This document shows, piece by piece, positions 9,167 through 18,862 of a DNA stretch of 64,000 bases; the first letter of the stretch is position 1, and each line of letters begins with the position of its first letter. Source of the stretch: Xylanibacillus composti (GTDB taxonomy: Bacteria > Bacillota > Bacilli > Paenibacillales > K13); NCBI RefSeq assembly GCF_018403685.1, contig NZ_BOVK01000036.1, positions 34,518 to 98,517 of the forward strand, in the 5' to 3' direction. The notes below the pieces were generated by a model. It ran no database searches and had not been told where the DNA came from. It worked only from the letters and a program-made list of their open reading frames with translations. The position numbers were made by a program, and so were the translations under genes.

Positions 9167-9340
9167 TACGATTTTTCGTTCAAACTCGTTCTCACATGAT
9201 GGTTTTTTTCAACTTTTGTACGATTTATCGTTCAAAAAATGGGTGTTACCTCCGGCAGCTCGTGGTTTTATACGATTTTTCGTTCAAAAACGTTATTAGC
9301 GCCTACTATTCTGGAAACTATATACGATTTTTCGTTCAAA
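9167..9340. repeat. Regularly spaced 18-bp motif array, four units, 52-bp period
   Basis: The motif TACGATTTTTCGTTCAAA begins at 9167, 9219, 9271 and 9323. Unit 2 has one change (TTTAT for TTTTT). The step is exactly 52 bp each time and the three 34-bp spacers share no evident similarity. The motif has a small dyad ACGA-TTTT-TCGT. Another partial dyad match at 21269-21280 is isolated and lacks TTCAAA. No cas gene is in the window and the repeat is too short for a usual CRISPR. The array interrupts the hairpin repeat cluster between copies 2 and 3. Confidence 0.85.
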
Positions 9341-9379
9341 TCGCGAATAATTGCAACCACGACAACCTGAATACCGCCT

Positions 9380-9577
9380 CGGCGGGGGAACCCCATTCTT
9401 AACCCGTGAATGTGAAACGAAGCTTCGATGCGTGTTTCTGGGACTTTCGCGGGACCCCCATTAACTCACGAATGTGAAACGCAACTTCGAAGCGTATTCC
9501 TGGACTTTCGCGGGACCCCCATTAACTCACGAATGTGAAACGCAACTTCGAAGCGTATTCCGATTACTTTCGCGGGG
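9380..9577. repeat. Hairpin repeat cluster, copies 3 to 5 (61/62-bp tandem units)
   Basis: Equivalent positions fall at 9407, 9469 and 9530, giving steps of 62 and 61 bp. Copies 4 and 5 are nearly identical over ACGAATGTGAAACGCAACTT and the following TCGAAGCGTATTCC. Each unit carries the palindrome CTTCGAAG (CTTCGATG in copy 3) and a flanking pair (C)ACGAATGT / ACTTTCGCG able to form a hairpin. Junctions read CCCCCATTAACTCA or CCCCATTCTTAACCC. These look like clustered palindromic intergenic repeats of REP type, without a known family name. Confidence 0.8.
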
Positions 9578-9587
9578 GCCTGATTGT

Positions 9588-9622
9588 AAAAAAAGAGCGG
9601 CTGCGGAATCATCCGCTTGCTC
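9588..9622 (-). terminator. Rho-independent terminator downstream of pyk
   Basis: On the minus strand GAGC-AA-GCGG, a loop ATGATT, then CCGC-AGCC-GCTC are followed directly by seven T residues. It lies about 85 nt after the pyk stop and would end the accD-accA-pyk transcript before the repeat region. Confidence 0.7.
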
Positions 9623-9705
9623 GCTCTTGTTCTTGCCTTGTTGCGCCACGCCGCCGGCCGCTTGCTTGTACACCAGCATGCAGCAGCTCCCGGTCCACCG
9701 GTCGT

Positions 9706-11460
9706 TTACAGTACGTTAGCACGTCCGGAGCTGATAACGCCCACTTCGCCATACATCGAAATTTCCATGCCGTCGGTGAAAAGAGAGGTCGCATTGGCCA
9801 CACCGATAATGGTCGATTTGCCAAGCTCCAATCCCACAACTGCTGCATGGGACGTAATGCCGCCCGTCTCGGTAATAATGCCCGCTGCCTTCTTCATGGC
9901 CGGGACAAATTCCTTGTCTGTAGACACCGTCACCAGAATGCTGTTTTCTGTTACCTTCTCCAGCGCTTCCTGTGCTGTTTTGGCTACAACGACATGTCCC
10001 GTCGCATTTTGATTGCCAATGCCTTGGCCTTTGGCGATCATCTCCCCGACATGGTGAATCTTGATCAGATTTGTCGTGCCAGAGCGGCCGACGGGCACAC
10101 CTGCCGTAATGACGACCAGATCGCCCAGCTTAATCGCCTTCGCTTCCATCGCGCTGTCAAGCGCTAGCTGGAACATCTCGTCCGTTGTTTGCGCGACACG
10201 TCCCAACACCGGAATTACCCCCCAAGCGAGGCACAAACGGCGCATGACATCAGCGTTTGGAGTAACCGCGACAACCGGCGCTTTCGGCCGATATTTCGAA
10301 ACCATGCGCGCAGTAAAGCCTCTCTCTGTCGATGTGATAATCGCTTGCGCGTTCAAATCCAAAGCGGAATTCGCCACCGCTTGACTGATCGCTTCCGTTA
10401 CGGTCGTCTGCTGTGCCAGGCTTTGCTTGACGAAAATTTCACGGTACTCCAGCGCAGACTCGGCACTCTCTGCAATGCGGGACATCGTTTCAACCGATTC
10501 CACTGGATATTTTCCTGCCGCCGTTTCGCCGGACAGCATGATCGCATCCGTTCCGTCGAAGATGGCATTAGCCACGTCACTGGCTTCAGCGCGTGTCGGA
10601 CGCGGGTTGCGCTGCATCGAATCCAGCATCTGCGTCGCCGTAATAACCGGTTTTCCGACGAGATTGCACTTCTTGATCATTTGCTTTTGGACGAGCGGCA
10701 CTTGCTCTGCCGGAATTTCAACGCCCAAATCGCCGCGCGCTACCATAAGACCGTCGGATACCTCAAGAATTTCATCGAGGTTGTCCACGCCCTCCTGGTT
10801 TTCGATCTTGGAGATAATTTGGATATGGGAGGCATTGTGCTTTTCGAGCAGCTCGCGGATTTCCAGCACATCGCTGGCCTTCCGAACGAAGGAAGCCGCG
10901 ATAAAGTCAATGCCCTGCTCGATGCCAAAAATGATGTCGTTCGCGTCTTTTTCCGTGATGCCCGGCAGGGAAATGCGTACTCCCGGCACATTGACGCCCT
11001 TCTTGCTCTTGATTTGACCGCCATTGACAATCCGGCAGTAAATTTCCGTTCCTTCTACCTTTTCAACGGTCAAGCCAATCAGGCCGTCGTCAATCAAAAT
11101 CGTAGAACCTACCTCGACATCCTTCGGCAGGTTTTCATATGTAACAGAGAGACGGCTCGCATCGCCCAAAATTTCCTCTGTAGTGAGGATCAGCTGCTCG
11201 CCCTGTACAAGATCAATCGGCTCTTCCTTCAGCTTGCCGGTCCGAATTTCCGGCCCTTTCGTATCAAGCAGGATCGCAACGGTCTTGTTCAACTCCTTGC
11301 ACGCTATCCGGATGTTCTTGATCCGGTTGCCATGCTCTTCGAAATCACCGTGGGAGAAGTTCAATCTCGCCACGTTCATTCCGGCTTCGATCAGCTTTTT
11401 CGTCATGTCCAGCGCTTCGCTGGAAGGTCCAATCGTACAAACAATCTTGGTCTTTCGCAT
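9706..11460 (-). CDS. pyk: Pyruvate kinase with C-terminal PEP-utiliser mobile domain
   Basis: Converts phosphoenolpyruvate and ADP to pyruvate and ATP. The 584-aa protein starts [14 protein letters not shown], has the active-site signature [15 protein letters not shown] near residues 220-235 and the [12 protein letters not shown] segment next to it, then [19 protein letters not shown]. After the catalytic core (about 470 aa) there is an extra C-terminal domain with [18 protein letters not shown], the His-containing swivelling domain shared with PEP synthase and PPDK and typical of Bacillus-type pyruvate kinases. A ribosome site AGGAGGAAAAAGAAACC precedes it. It follows accA by 57 bp; in B. 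subtilis pfkA lies between accA and pyk and is absent here. Confidence 0.97.
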   Translation of the reverse strand: MRKTKIVCTIGPSSEALDMTKKLIEAGMNVARLNFSHGDFEEHGNRIKNIRIACKELNKTVAILLDTKGPEIRTGKLKEEPIDLVQGEQLILTTEEILGDASRLSVTYENLPKDVEVGSTILIDDGLIGLTVEKVEGTEIYCRIVNGGQIKSKKGVNVPGVRISLPGITEKDANDIIFGIEQGIDFIAASFVRKASDVLEIRELLEKHNASHIQIISKIENQEGVDNLDEILEVSDGLMVARGDLGVEIPAEQVPLVQKQMIKKCNLVGKPVITATQMLDSMQRNPRPTRAEASDVANAIFDGTDAIMLSGETAAGKYPVESVETMSRIAESAESALEYREIFVKQSLAQQTTVTEAISQAVANSALDLNAQAIITSTERGFTARMVSKYRPKAPVVAVTPNADVMRRLCLAWGVIPVLGRVAQTTDEMFQLALDSAMEAKAIKLGDLVVITAGVPVGRSGTTNLIKIHHVGEMIAKGQGIGNQNATGHVVVAKTAQEALEKVTENSILVTVSTDKEFVPAMKKAAGIITETGGITSHAAVVGLELGKSTIIGVANATSLFTDGMEISMYGEVGVISSGRANVL

Positions 11461-11517
11461 GGTTTCTTTTTCCTCCTAGAAATGTTCTTTGTCTGGTTGA
11501 ATTCGGTTTCGTTGCTG

Positions 11518-12480
11518 TTAGCCCTGCAAGTACGTGAATGTGCCGATTTGCCTGTACTTGTCGAACCGATCCTGCCGAAGCCGGTCACTGTCCCAATGGC
11601 GCAGCTCCTCCAGGTGCCGGGTTAACGAGATCTTGACTGCCTCAGCCTGCTGGGCAGGATCACGGTGCGCACCGCCGCTCGGTTCGGGGATAATATCGTC
11701 GATGATGTTCATCTCTTGCAAATCCTGAGCGGTTATCTTCATCGCTTCCGCAGCCTTGTCCGCTTTGGAGGCGTCCTTCCACAGAATGGATGCGGCGCCA
11801 TTCGGCGAAATAACCGAATAAATCGCGTTTTCCAGCATGAGCACCCGATTGCCGACTCCCAGCGCGAGAGCGCCGCCGCTTCCTCCCTCTCCGATGACGA
11901 CACAAATAATCGGGACGCCGAAGGTGGACATCTCCAGCAAGTTTCTGGCGATGGCCTCCCCTTGGCCGCGTTCTTCCGCAGCGCCGCCGGGATAGGCGCC
12001 AGGCGTATCGATGAACGTGATGATGGGACGTCCGAACTTGTCCGCCTGCTTCATCAAACGCAAGCCTTTGCGGAAGCCTTCAGGATGAGGCATGCCGAAG
12101 TTGCGGGCAATGTTGTCCTTCGTATCCTTCCCTTTCTGATGGCCCACAACCGTGACCGGCACGCCATTGAGCTTGGCAATTCCGCCGACGATCGCCAAAT
12201 CGTCCGCGAAGGCCCGGTCTCCATGCAGCTCAATAAAATCGTCAAAAATCGCTTGTATGTAATCAAGCGAGGTTGGACGTTGCGGATGGCGGGCAATTTG
12301 CATTTTTTGCGCAGGCACTAGCTGCACGAATATTTCTTTTTGCAGCTGGGCATAACGTTCTTCCAAGCGGGCGATTTCCTCTGAGAAATCAATTTGCTTC
12401 TCTGAGCCAAACCTCCGCAGTTCTTCAATCTTGCTCCGCAACTCCTCCAGCGGCTGCTCAAACGGCAATTCGTTAGCCAC
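11518..12480 (-). CDS. accA: Acetyl-CoA carboxylase carboxyltransferase subunit alpha
   Basis: The alpha half of the carboxyltransferase that moves CO2 from carboxybiotin to acetyl-CoA, giving malonyl-CoA for fatty acid synthesis. The 320-aa length is normal. Conserved parts are [17 protein letters not shown] at the N terminus, the oxyanion segment [14 protein letters not shown] near residue 165, and [19 protein letters not shown]. It overlaps the end of accD by 8 bp, so the two subunits are probably translated in a coupled way and form the alpha2beta2 enzyme. Confidence 0.97.
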   Translation of the reverse strand: MANELPFEQPLEELRSKIEELRRFGSEKQIDFSEEIARLEERYAQLQKEIFVQLVPAQKMQIARHPQRPTSLDYIQAIFDDFIELHGDRAFADDLAIVGGIAKLNGVPVTVVGHQKGKDTKDNIARNFGMPHPEGFRKGLRLMKQADKFGRPIITFIDTPGAYPGGAAEERGQGEAIARNLLEMSTFGVPIICVVIGEGGSGGALALGVGNRVLMLENAIYSVISPNGAASILWKDASKADKAAEAMKITAQDLQEMNIIDDIIPEPSGGAHRDPAQQAEAVKISLTRHLEELRHWDSDRLRQDRFDKYRQIGTFTYLQG

Positions 12481-13339
12481 GCGAAACTCCCTCCTTCACC
12501 GTATGCAGATCAAGCAGTTTGATCAGGGTGCTGCGCATCTCCTTCCGGTTCACCACTTTATCCAGCTGGCCGTGCTGCAAATTGAACTCGGCCGTCTGGA
12601 AGTTGTCCGGCAGCTTCTGGCGGATCGTCTGCTCTATGACAATGCGGCCCGCAAAGCCGACAATCGTACCCGGCTCAGCCAAGATGATATCCCCCAGCAT
12701 CGCGAAGCTGGCGGTAACGCCGCCGAGCGTCGGATCGGTGAAGACCGAAATAAACAAGCCGCCCTTGTCGCTGAATCTGGCCAGCGCCGAGCTCGTCTTC
12801 GCCATCTGCATCAGGCTCAGGATGCTCTCCTGCATGCGGGCGCCGCCGGAAGTCGAGAACACAATGAGCGGGTAGCCCTTCTGCGTGGCGCGTTCCACGG
12901 CGCGTGTAATCTTCTCGCCAACGACCGAGCCCATGCTGCCGCTGAAGAAATCAAAGCTCATGACAGCACAAACGACCGGAAAGCCGCCGATCGTTCCTTC
13001 TCCCGTAACCACTGCATCTCTCAAGCCGGACTTCTCTGCTTGCTGCACCAGCTTGTCCGCATAGCCCGGAAATTCGAGCGGATCTTCGGAGATCATATCG
13101 GCATCGTATTCGAACAACCGTCCTTCATCCATGATCATCTGGATCCGCTCTCTCGCATTCAGTTTCATATGATACCCACATGACGGGCACACTTTCAGAT
13201 TTTTATCGAGCTCCTTGCTCGTCTGAATGGCGCCGCACTTCGGACACTTGCTCATCAGTCCTTCGGGAATATCCCGTTTCGTCTGTTCCGATGGGATCAC
13301 TGCATATTTGCGTTTTTTATGAAAAAAATCTTTTAGCAT
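12473..13339 (-). CDS. accD: Acetyl-CoA carboxylase carboxyltransferase subunit beta
   Basis: The beta carboxyltransferase subunit, partner of AccA. The 288-aa protein has the N-terminal four-cysteine zinc ribbon (CPKCGAIQ near residue 34 and CPSCGYHM about 20 residues later) and the crotonase-fold core with [20 protein letters not shown] and [11 protein letters not shown]. The ATG at 13339 ([12 protein letters not shown]) is chosen; a GTG five codons earlier is in frame but GGGGTG fits the ATG better. It is first in the accD-accA(-pyk) run and lies 59 bp downstream of a small gene on the same strand. Confidence 0.96.
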   Translation of the reverse strand: MLKDFFHKKRKYAVIPSEQTKRDIPEGLMSKCPKCGAIQTSKELDKNLKVCPSCGYHMKLNARERIQMIMDEGRLFEYDADMISEDPLEFPGYADKLVQQAEKSGLRDAVVTGEGTIGGFPVVCAVMSFDFFSGSMGSVVGEKITRAVERATQKGYPLIVFSTSGGARMQESILSLMQMAKTSSALARFSDKGGLFISVFTDPTLGGVTASFAMLGDIILAEPGTIVGFAGRIVIEQTIRQKLPDNFQTAEFNLQHGQLDKVVNRKEMRSTLIKLLDLHTVKEGVSRG

Positions 13340-13398
13340 GATTTCACACCCCACAAGGCGGACCTTCCTGCCGGCTCAAGCAGCCGGACTATTCGGAA

Positions 13399-13590
13399 CT
13401 ATCCTTTGTTAAACAATTCGTTCAGAACATCCTGCACTTCTTCCACCTCAGCCTCCGGGACCAACACTTCAAATTGCTGTTTCGATAGATTAATAGGCCG
13501 TAACTGAACCAGAAACCCTTCGTCCTGTAGCTTTTGTTTGATCGATTCGGCGATCTTGGCGGTAGGGGCGATGTAAATTACCGTCCACAT
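13399..13590 (-). CDS. Small conserved-type protein, unknown function
   Basis: A 63-aa protein starting MWTVIYIAPTAKIAESIKQ. The pattern is a beta strand, an amphipathic helix (KIAESIKQKLQDEGF), a strand (LVQLRPI), then a second acidic helix (EAEVEEVQDVLNELF) ending at the stop. This looks like a small ferredoxin-like or signal-transducing DUF2007-type fold, an inference from pattern only. The ribosome site GGGAGGG precedes the ATG. It stands just upstream of accD, and I recall such small genes at this place in related Paenibacillaceae, so it is probably real and may be cotranscribed. Confidence 0.7.
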   Translation of the reverse strand: MWTVIYIAPTAKIAESIKQKLQDEGFLVQLRPINLSKQQFEVLVPEAEVEEVQDVLNELFNKG

Positions 13591-13683
13591 GGGTTATAAA
13601 CCCTCCCTAAGGTCAAGGCTTTGCAATGGATTAATGATATCATAAGTGCGCTTTTTCAAGCAAGAAAAGCCCTGAGATTGCCG

Positions 13684-14154
13684 TTACCCCTGCTGCCTGT
13701 GGGCAATGCGCGCCGAGGCGGCTGCCGCAACACCGGCCACCAAATCGTCCAGAAACACATGAATCCGTGCGGTTTCGTCATTCAGACTGCGGATAATGCC
13801 GATCTTTTTTTTGTCCAGATAGCCAAAGCTGGTTAGTCCAATCATCCCGTAAGCATGCGTGATGCCAAGCGCCATGACCTCGTCCACGCCATACAGCGAC
13901 TCGTCTTTTTCCATAATGGACTGGAGCGGCTCGGGCAGCAGCTTCTGTTCAGCCAACTCGTCCAACGCCACGCCCGTATAGATCGCGTACTGCACATCCC
14001 GCTTGGTCAGCACAGCCTTGACGCTTTCCACACAATCCTGCAGCGTTAGTTGGGGATGATATGGATATTGAAGGCGGAAGACGATATCAGCGATCTGCTC
14101 GACGCGTACGCCTCTGCGCTCCAGCAAGGCAATCATCTTCTTCTGATCATCCAT
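13684..14154 (-). CDS. Phosphatidylglycerophosphatase A family protein (YutG-like)
   Basis: A 156-aa protein. The segment YGVDEVMALGITHAYGMIGL with downstream FGYLDKKK and the end FLDDLVAGVAAAASARIA is the arrangement of PgpA-family proteins in Gram-positives, where FLDD is the metal-binding acidic pair. PgpA removes the phosphate of phosphatidylglycerophosphate in phospholipid synthesis. Unlike proteobacterial PgpA the N-terminal half (about 60 aa) is soluble and helical, as in B. subtilis YutG. The start follows GGGGGATTCGCCC. It lies 74 bp downstream of dnaE on the same strand. The exact substrate in this organism is inferred. Confidence 0.78.
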   Translation of the reverse strand: MDDQKKMIALLERRGVRVEQIADIVFRLQYPYHPQLTLQDCVESVKAVLTKRDVQYAIYTGVALDELAEQKLLPEPLQSIMEKDESLYGVDEVMALGITHAYGMIGLTSFGYLDKKKIGIIRSLNDETARIHVFLDDLVAGVAAAASARIAHRQQG

Positions 14155-14228
14155 GGGCGAATCCCCCTGTCTTCTGTCCTCGTCCCGGTGCGAGGATGTA
14201 AGAACAATGTATGCGGGGGACAGCCGAA

Positions 14229-17200
14229 TTATTTCACCTTTACCGTATCTTTGCCAAAGCGCTCCTCAATTGCTGCGAACAGCTCCCGCGAAGGCTTTAT
14301 GCGGTACCGCTCGTTCAGGACAAGCGTGCGCCCTTCGCGTTCATAGTAAAGCACGACCGGCAACGGACCGGGATGCTGCTGCAGGCGAACCTGAAGTTCC
14401 TTCAGCAGCGCGGGCGTTTCCTTGTCCGCAGCAATTTTGACAAAGACCTTCTGTTTGGCCCCGCTTGCCGCAGGAGCGGCTGCGTGAGAGCGTGCCGGCC
14501 TGGAAGGGGCTGCCGCCGGCGGCTCCTGTCTGCCCGGCGCGTTGTTTCGAACGGACGCGGCTCCCGCCTGCTGGTGCCGCTTCCGGGGCTGCCTGTCGGG
14601 ACGAACGGCCGCACTTCCCGGTTCCGCCTCGTCGAGGGAACAGATCATATCCGCAAGCAGCTTCACCTGCTGCTCCCCATCTTGCTGCTGGACACGCGCC
14701 CGCAGGAAGAGCAGCCGCCCCTTCTCCACTTCCGGCCCGTAGCGCGACCAGGTCTCCGGAAAAACCACAACCTCCACGCGCTCGATCCGATCCTCCAGCT
14801 CCATGAACGCCATCGCCTTGCCCTTCTTGCTGACAATCGGCTTCACCGACAGCACCCTGCCGGCTACCTCTACCATTCGATTGTCCGGGGCATGCTCCAG
14901 CTCATGCAGAGGCACAACGCCCAGAGCCTCCATCTTGTCGCGATAATCATCAAGCGGGTGTCCGGACAAGTAAAGTCCGAGCAGCTCACGTTCCAGCTCC
15001 AGCTCGCGCGCACGGCTAAAAGCCGGGACGTCGGGCAGCTCGAATTGCCAGTTGACGCTTTCCTGAAAGCCGAACATATCGAGCTGCAGCTCGTCCCGTT
15101 CCTTCTTCCGCTTCGCCGCTGTGTCCGCCGTTTCGTCCAGAGCTGCCAGCAGCTGGGCGCGATGGCCGTCCATCGCGTCCATGCCCCCGGCCAGAATCAG
15201 GGATTCGATCACACGCTTGTTGCAAACCCGCAGATCAACACGATTGCAAAAATCCGCCAAGTTGCTGTACGGACCGCTCTTCCTTTCCTTAATGATCGAT
15301 TCCATCGCCTGCGTGCCAACGTTCTTCACAGCCGCGAGGCCAAAGCGAATTGCCCCGATATCGCCGTCTGGCGCACCCGCCAGCGGCGTGAAGCTGATAT
15401 TGCTTTCGTTCACATCCGGACCTAGCACGCGAATCCGCATACGCCGGCATTCATCCGCATATTCGGCCATCTTCCGGTGATTGCCCATTACCGAGGTCAG
15501 CATAGACGCCATAAATGGCACGGGGTAGTTCGCCTTCAAGTATGCGGTGCGATAAGCCAGGACGCCGTATGCTGTCGCATGCGCGCGGGGGAAGCCGTAG
15601 TCGGCGAAGCGGACGATCATGTCATAGACAAGATGGGCGTCGCTCGCCTGATAGCCCTGCTTCAGGCTGCCTGCCACAAAGTGCTCGCGTTCCTTGTCAA
15701 GCACTTCCCGCTTCTTCTTGGAAACGGCGCGCCGAAGCAAGTCCGCTTCGCCTAGGGAGAAGCCCGCCATGCGTGACGCGATCTGCATGATTTGCTCCTG
15801 ATACACGATAATGCCGTACGTATCCCGCAGGATCGGTTCCAGATCGGCATGCGGATAGTCCGCGTCGGCTCGGCCATGCTTCGCTTCGATGTAGCGCGGG
15901 ATAAACTCCATCGGTCCCGGTCGATACAGCGCGAGCACCGAGATGATGTCTTCGAAGCAGGACGGCTTCAGCTCCCGCAGCACCCTTCTCATACCGGCGG
16001 ATTCGAGCTGAAAAATGCCGGTGGTATCTCCTCGCGACAGCATTTCGTATGTGGCGGGATCATCATCCGGTATGCTGCGCAAGTCAATCGATCCGCCCCC
16101 TAGCTTCTCTATCCAATCCAAGGTGCGTTCGATAATAGACAAAGTGCGCAGGCCAAGGAAATCCATCTTCAGCAGGCCAACCGCTTCCAGGTGTTCCATC
16201 GAATACTGGGTGAGCGCAACCTTCTCCGTACCTGTCTGCAGCGGCACATGATCGGTCAGCGCATCCTTCGAGATGACGACTCCCGCGGCATGGGTGGATG
16301 CGTGCCTTGGCATCCCTTCCACTTTGCGCGCCACTTCAATCAGCTCGCGCGCCTTGCTGTCTTGCTCGACCGCTGCCTGCAAGGAAGACGATTGCTCCAG
16401 CGCCTTGTCAATGGTGATGCCGAGCTGGGCGGGAATCATCTTGGCGATCCGATCCACGTCGGCATAACTGAAGCCCAGCGCGCGGCCAACGTCTCGCACA
16501 GCAGCCTTGGCAGCCATCGTCCCGAATGTAATGATTTGAGCTACGCGATCCGTTCCGTACTTGTCCGCCACATAATCAATGACCTCGTCCCGGCGCTCAT
16601 CGCTGAAATCGATATCGATATCGGGCATCGTCACCCGTTCCGGATTGAGAAATCGCTCGAAGAGCAGTCCGTATTTCAGGGGATCGACATCGGTAATCGC
16701 AAGCGCGTACGCGACAAGACTGCCCGCCGAGGAACCTCTGCCCGGACCTACGGCGATCCCCCGCTCCTTCGCATAGCGGATAAAGTCCCATACAATCAGG
16801 AAGTAATCTTCATAGCCCATCTTGCCAATTACCTGAAGCTCATAGGCAAGCCGCTGTTCCGCTTGAGCGCGCCAGCCGCCATCCTGCCATTCCGGCAGAG
16901 CCGCATACCGTTCCTTCAGTCCCTGCGCGCACAGCTGCTGCAAAAAGCTGCCCGATCCCTGCCCTTCCGGCACAGGGAAATAATGCGGCAAAGCAGTGCG
17001 GCCAAACGTCAGATCGAGATTGCACGCATCCGCTATCCGCACCGTCGCTTCCAAGGCTTCCCGACAATGCGGGAACAGCTTCTCCATTTCTGCGCCGCTC
17101 TTCAGATACATCTGGTTCGTGTGCATCTTCAGCCGGTCGTCATCCTCGACCGTCTTCCCCGTGCCAATGCAGATGAGGGTATCCTGCACGGTCTGATCCT

Positions 17201-17834
17201 CCGGCTGCAGGTAATGCACATCGTTCGTCGCAACAAGCGGAATGCCCGTCTCCCGGCTGAGTTCGATCAGCTTCTGATTGACTTTCCTTTGCTCGATCAA
17301 TCCGTGATCCTGCAGCTCCAAATAAAAATGCTCGCCGAAGATGCCGCGGTAGCGCAGCGCGGCCTCTCTTGCCATGTCCATCCGGTCAGCCAGCAAGGCT
17401 TGCGCAACCTCGCCGCCCAGGCAGGCGCTTAACGCCGTGATGCCTTCGGCATGAGCCGCCAATGCCTCAAGATCCACCCTCGGCTTGTAATGGAAGCCTT
17501 CCAGGTGTCCGATCGAGCACAGCCTCATCAGATTGCGGTACCCTTCCGAATTGCGCGCCAGCAAAATCAGATGGTAGATACGCTGATCCTGGCGCGAGCC
17601 CCGCTGCTTGCGGGAGCCTTCGGTGACGTAAGCCTCGCAGCCTATAATCGGCTTGATGCCGTGCGCCTGACACGCCTGGTAAAACGCAATCGCGCCGTAC
17701 ATCACTCCGTGATCGGTCAAAGCCAGCGCCTTCATGCCATGTGCCGAAGCCTGTTTGACCAGATCTGAAATGCGGGCGGCGCCATCCAGCAGACTATATT
17801 CGCTATGCACGTGCAGATGTACAAATTCGCCCAT
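14229..17834 (-). CDS. dnaE: DNA polymerase III subunit alpha (DnaE type)
   Basis: Replicative polymerase of C family; in Firmicutes DnaE extends RNA primers before handing over to PolC. The 1201-aa protein begins MGEFVHLHVHSEYSLLDGAA, the PHP domain. The catalytic aspartates are in MPDIDIDFSDERRDEV near residue 405, preceded by GPGRGSSAGSLVAYAL. The C-terminal OB domain is at about residues 960-1070. It is followed by an Ala/Pro/Arg-rich linker (about 1080-1130) and a small terminal domain (KVFVKIAADKETPALL). The second ATG was chosen because GGAG lies 10 bases before it. The usual length is about 1110-1150, so the linker accounts for the excess. It is transcribed divergently from ytrH. Confidence 0.97.
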   Translation of the reverse strand: MGEFVHLHVHSEYSLLDGAARISDLVKQASAHGMKALALTDHGVMYGAIAFYQACQAHGIKPIIGCEAYVTEGSRKQRGSRQDQRIYHLILLARNSEGYRNLMRLCSIGHLEGFHYKPRVDLEALAAHAEGITALSACLGGEVAQALLADRMDMAREAALRYRGIFGEHFYLELQDHGLIEQRKVNQKLIELSRETGIPLVATNDVHYLQPEDQTVQDTLICIGTGKTVEDDDRLKMHTNQMYLKSGAEMEKLFPHCREALEATVRIADACNLDLTFGRTALPHYFPVPEGQGSGSFLQQLCAQGLKERYAALPEWQDGGWRAQAEQRLAYELQVIGKMGYEDYFLIVWDFIRYAKERGIAVGPGRGSSAGSLVAYALAITDVDPLKYGLLFERFLNPERVTMPDIDIDFSDERRDEVIDYVADKYGTDRVAQIITFGTMAAKAAVRDVGRALGFSYADVDRIAKMIPAQLGITIDKALEQSSSLQAAVEQDSKARELIEVARKVEGMPRHASTHAAGVVISKDALTDHVPLQTGTEKVALTQYSMEHLEAVGLLKMDFLGLRTLSIIERTLDWIEKLGGGSIDLRSIPDDDPATYEMLSRGDTTGIFQLESAGMRRVLRELKPSCFEDIISVLALYRPGPMEFIPRYIEAKHGRADADYPHADLEPILRDTYGIIVYQEQIMQIASRMAGFSLGEADLLRRAVSKKKREVLDKEREHFVAGSLKQGYQASDAHLVYDMIVRFADYGFPRAHATAYGVLAYRTAYLKANYPVPFMASMLTSVMGNHRKMAEYADECRRMRIRVLGPDVNESNISFTPLAGAPDGDIGAIRFGLAAVKNVGTQAMESIIKERKSGPYSNLADFCNRVDLRVCNKRVIESLILAGGMDAMDGHRAQLLAALDETADTAAKRKKERDELQLDMFGFQESVNWQFELPDVPAFSRARELELERELLGLYLSGHPLDDYRDKMEALGVVPLHELEHAPDNRMVEVAGRVLSVKPIVSKKGKAMAFMELEDRIERVEVVVFPETWSRYGPEVEKGRLLFLRARVQQQDGEQQVKLLADMICSLDEAEPGSAAVRPDRQPRKRHQQAGAASVRNNAPGRQEPPAAAPSRPARSHAAAPAASGAKQKVFVKIAADKETPALLKELQVRLQQHPGPLPVVLYYEREGRTLVLNERYRIKPSRELFAAIEERFGKDTVKVK

Positions 17835-18012
17835 TGTGATCGGCTCCATTCTCTTTCAAATCCGACAGCTATGCGAACTCCTATTCGTTAACAACTATTT
17901 TATCATAATCGGGACAGCCTTTCCTATACATATACTAAAGGCGGTCGAAGCCGGCATGCGGATGCGGCCGTCTGGCGGAACACCAGTCTCGAAAACGAAG
18001 GAAGGTCTGTCC

Positions 18013-18348
18013 ATGAACGCCTATTTCATCAAACAGCTGATCTATCATTTCTTGCAAGCGTTCGGTGTCGTGCTGGGCGCGGCCATGCTGGGCGGAATCG
18101 CGGCCATCTTGACTCTGGAATCTCCCAAACTGCACATGGAGTCGATAGCCGACAAAATCAAAATCTGGGCGGTTGTAGCCGCAATCGGCGGGACGATCGA
18201 CCCTTTCCGCATGATTGAAACCAACTTTAGCGACAGCCAGTATATACTGGCGCTCAAGCAAATCCTCTTGATCATCAGCGCATTTATCGGCGCTTCCATG
18301 GGAACCCGGCTCATTCAATGGATCTGCGCGGGAGGAGGAGAGGGATGA
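18013..18348 (+). CDS. ytrH: YtrH family sporulation protein
   Basis: A 111-aa membrane protein with two clear hydrophobic stretches (FGVVLGAAMLGGIAAILTL and a C-terminal ILLIISAFIGASMGTRLIQ). The segment WAVVAAIGGTIDPFRMIE is characteristic of the YtrH family, made under sigma-E in the mother cell and needed for efficient sporulation in B. subtilis. The start was set at ATG 18013 after AAGGAAGGTC; the longer open frame upstream overlaps dnaE. It lies divergent to dnaE as in B. subtilis and overlaps ytrI by ATGA. A CATATACT at 17929-17936 resembles a sigma-E -10, but the -35 is weak. Confidence 0.9.
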   Translation: MNAYFIKQLIYHFLQAFGVVLGAAMLGGIAAILTLESPKLHMESIADKIKIWAVVAAIGGTIDPFRMIETNFSDSQYILALKQILLIISAFIGASMGTRLIQWICAGGGEG

Positions 18349-18848
18349 GGGTGCCGCCCTTTTCCCTGTGGATGCACCGCATTCGTCTGGGGGCGATCTT
18401 TCTGTGCGGAGCCATTGTGGGCGCCGCCGTATTCATGAGCATCGTGCAGCACAACTTTCATCTGATATTGGAAGACAATAGCCGGCTTACCGAGGAAAAC
18501 AACAAGCTGAAATCGGACATCGTCGATCTGGAAAAACATAAAAACAGCCAAACGGTCATCCGCTCGATCGACGTACGGATCGAAGCCGAACCGGGCGCAA
18601 AACCGCTGGAGGAGGTCATCCAAAATCGCATACGCCACCATGTCTGGGAGAAGCTTCGCGATATATGGGTAGGCCAAAAAATCTCCGTGCTGGATTCCGG
18701 CGCGCAACATGTAAAAAGCTTGTACAGCCAGCTAATCCGCGATCAAGACGGGAAGGATTATATGGTCCGCATCAGTTCGTTGTTCGTCATATACGGAGAA
18801 TTGCGTGTATGGATTGAAGTAGAGGAGATAAAGCCTGGAAGCACGTAA
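18345..18848 (+). CDS. ytrI: YtrI family sporulation membrane protein
   Basis: A 167-aa protein: short basic N terminus, one membrane span (LGAIFLCGAIVGAAVFMSI, about residues 14-32), a coiled-coil-like stretch (LEDNSRLTEENNKLKSDI) and a C-terminal soluble domain. This topology and the position after ytrH match B. subtilis YtrI. Its ATG overlaps the ytrH stop (ATGA) and is preceded by GGAGGAGGAGAGG, so coupled translation is expected. YtrI is needed for normal sporulation in B. subtilis; molecular function is unknown. Confidence 0.85.
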   Translation: MRVPPFSLWMHRIRLGAIFLCGAIVGAAVFMSIVQHNFHLILEDNSRLTEENNKLKSDIVDLEKHKNSQTVIRSIDVRIEAEPGAKPLEEVIQNRIRHHVWEKLRDIWVGQKISVLDSGAQHVKSLYSQLIRDQDGKDYMVRISSLFVIYGELRVWIEVEEIKPGST

Positions 18849-18862
18849 GGGGATAATGCATC

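Noticed and set aside
9167..9340. CRISPR array
   Set aside because: Repeat of 18 bp with 52-bp step and four units only, no cas genes in the window and no typical leader. Reported as a repeat array instead.
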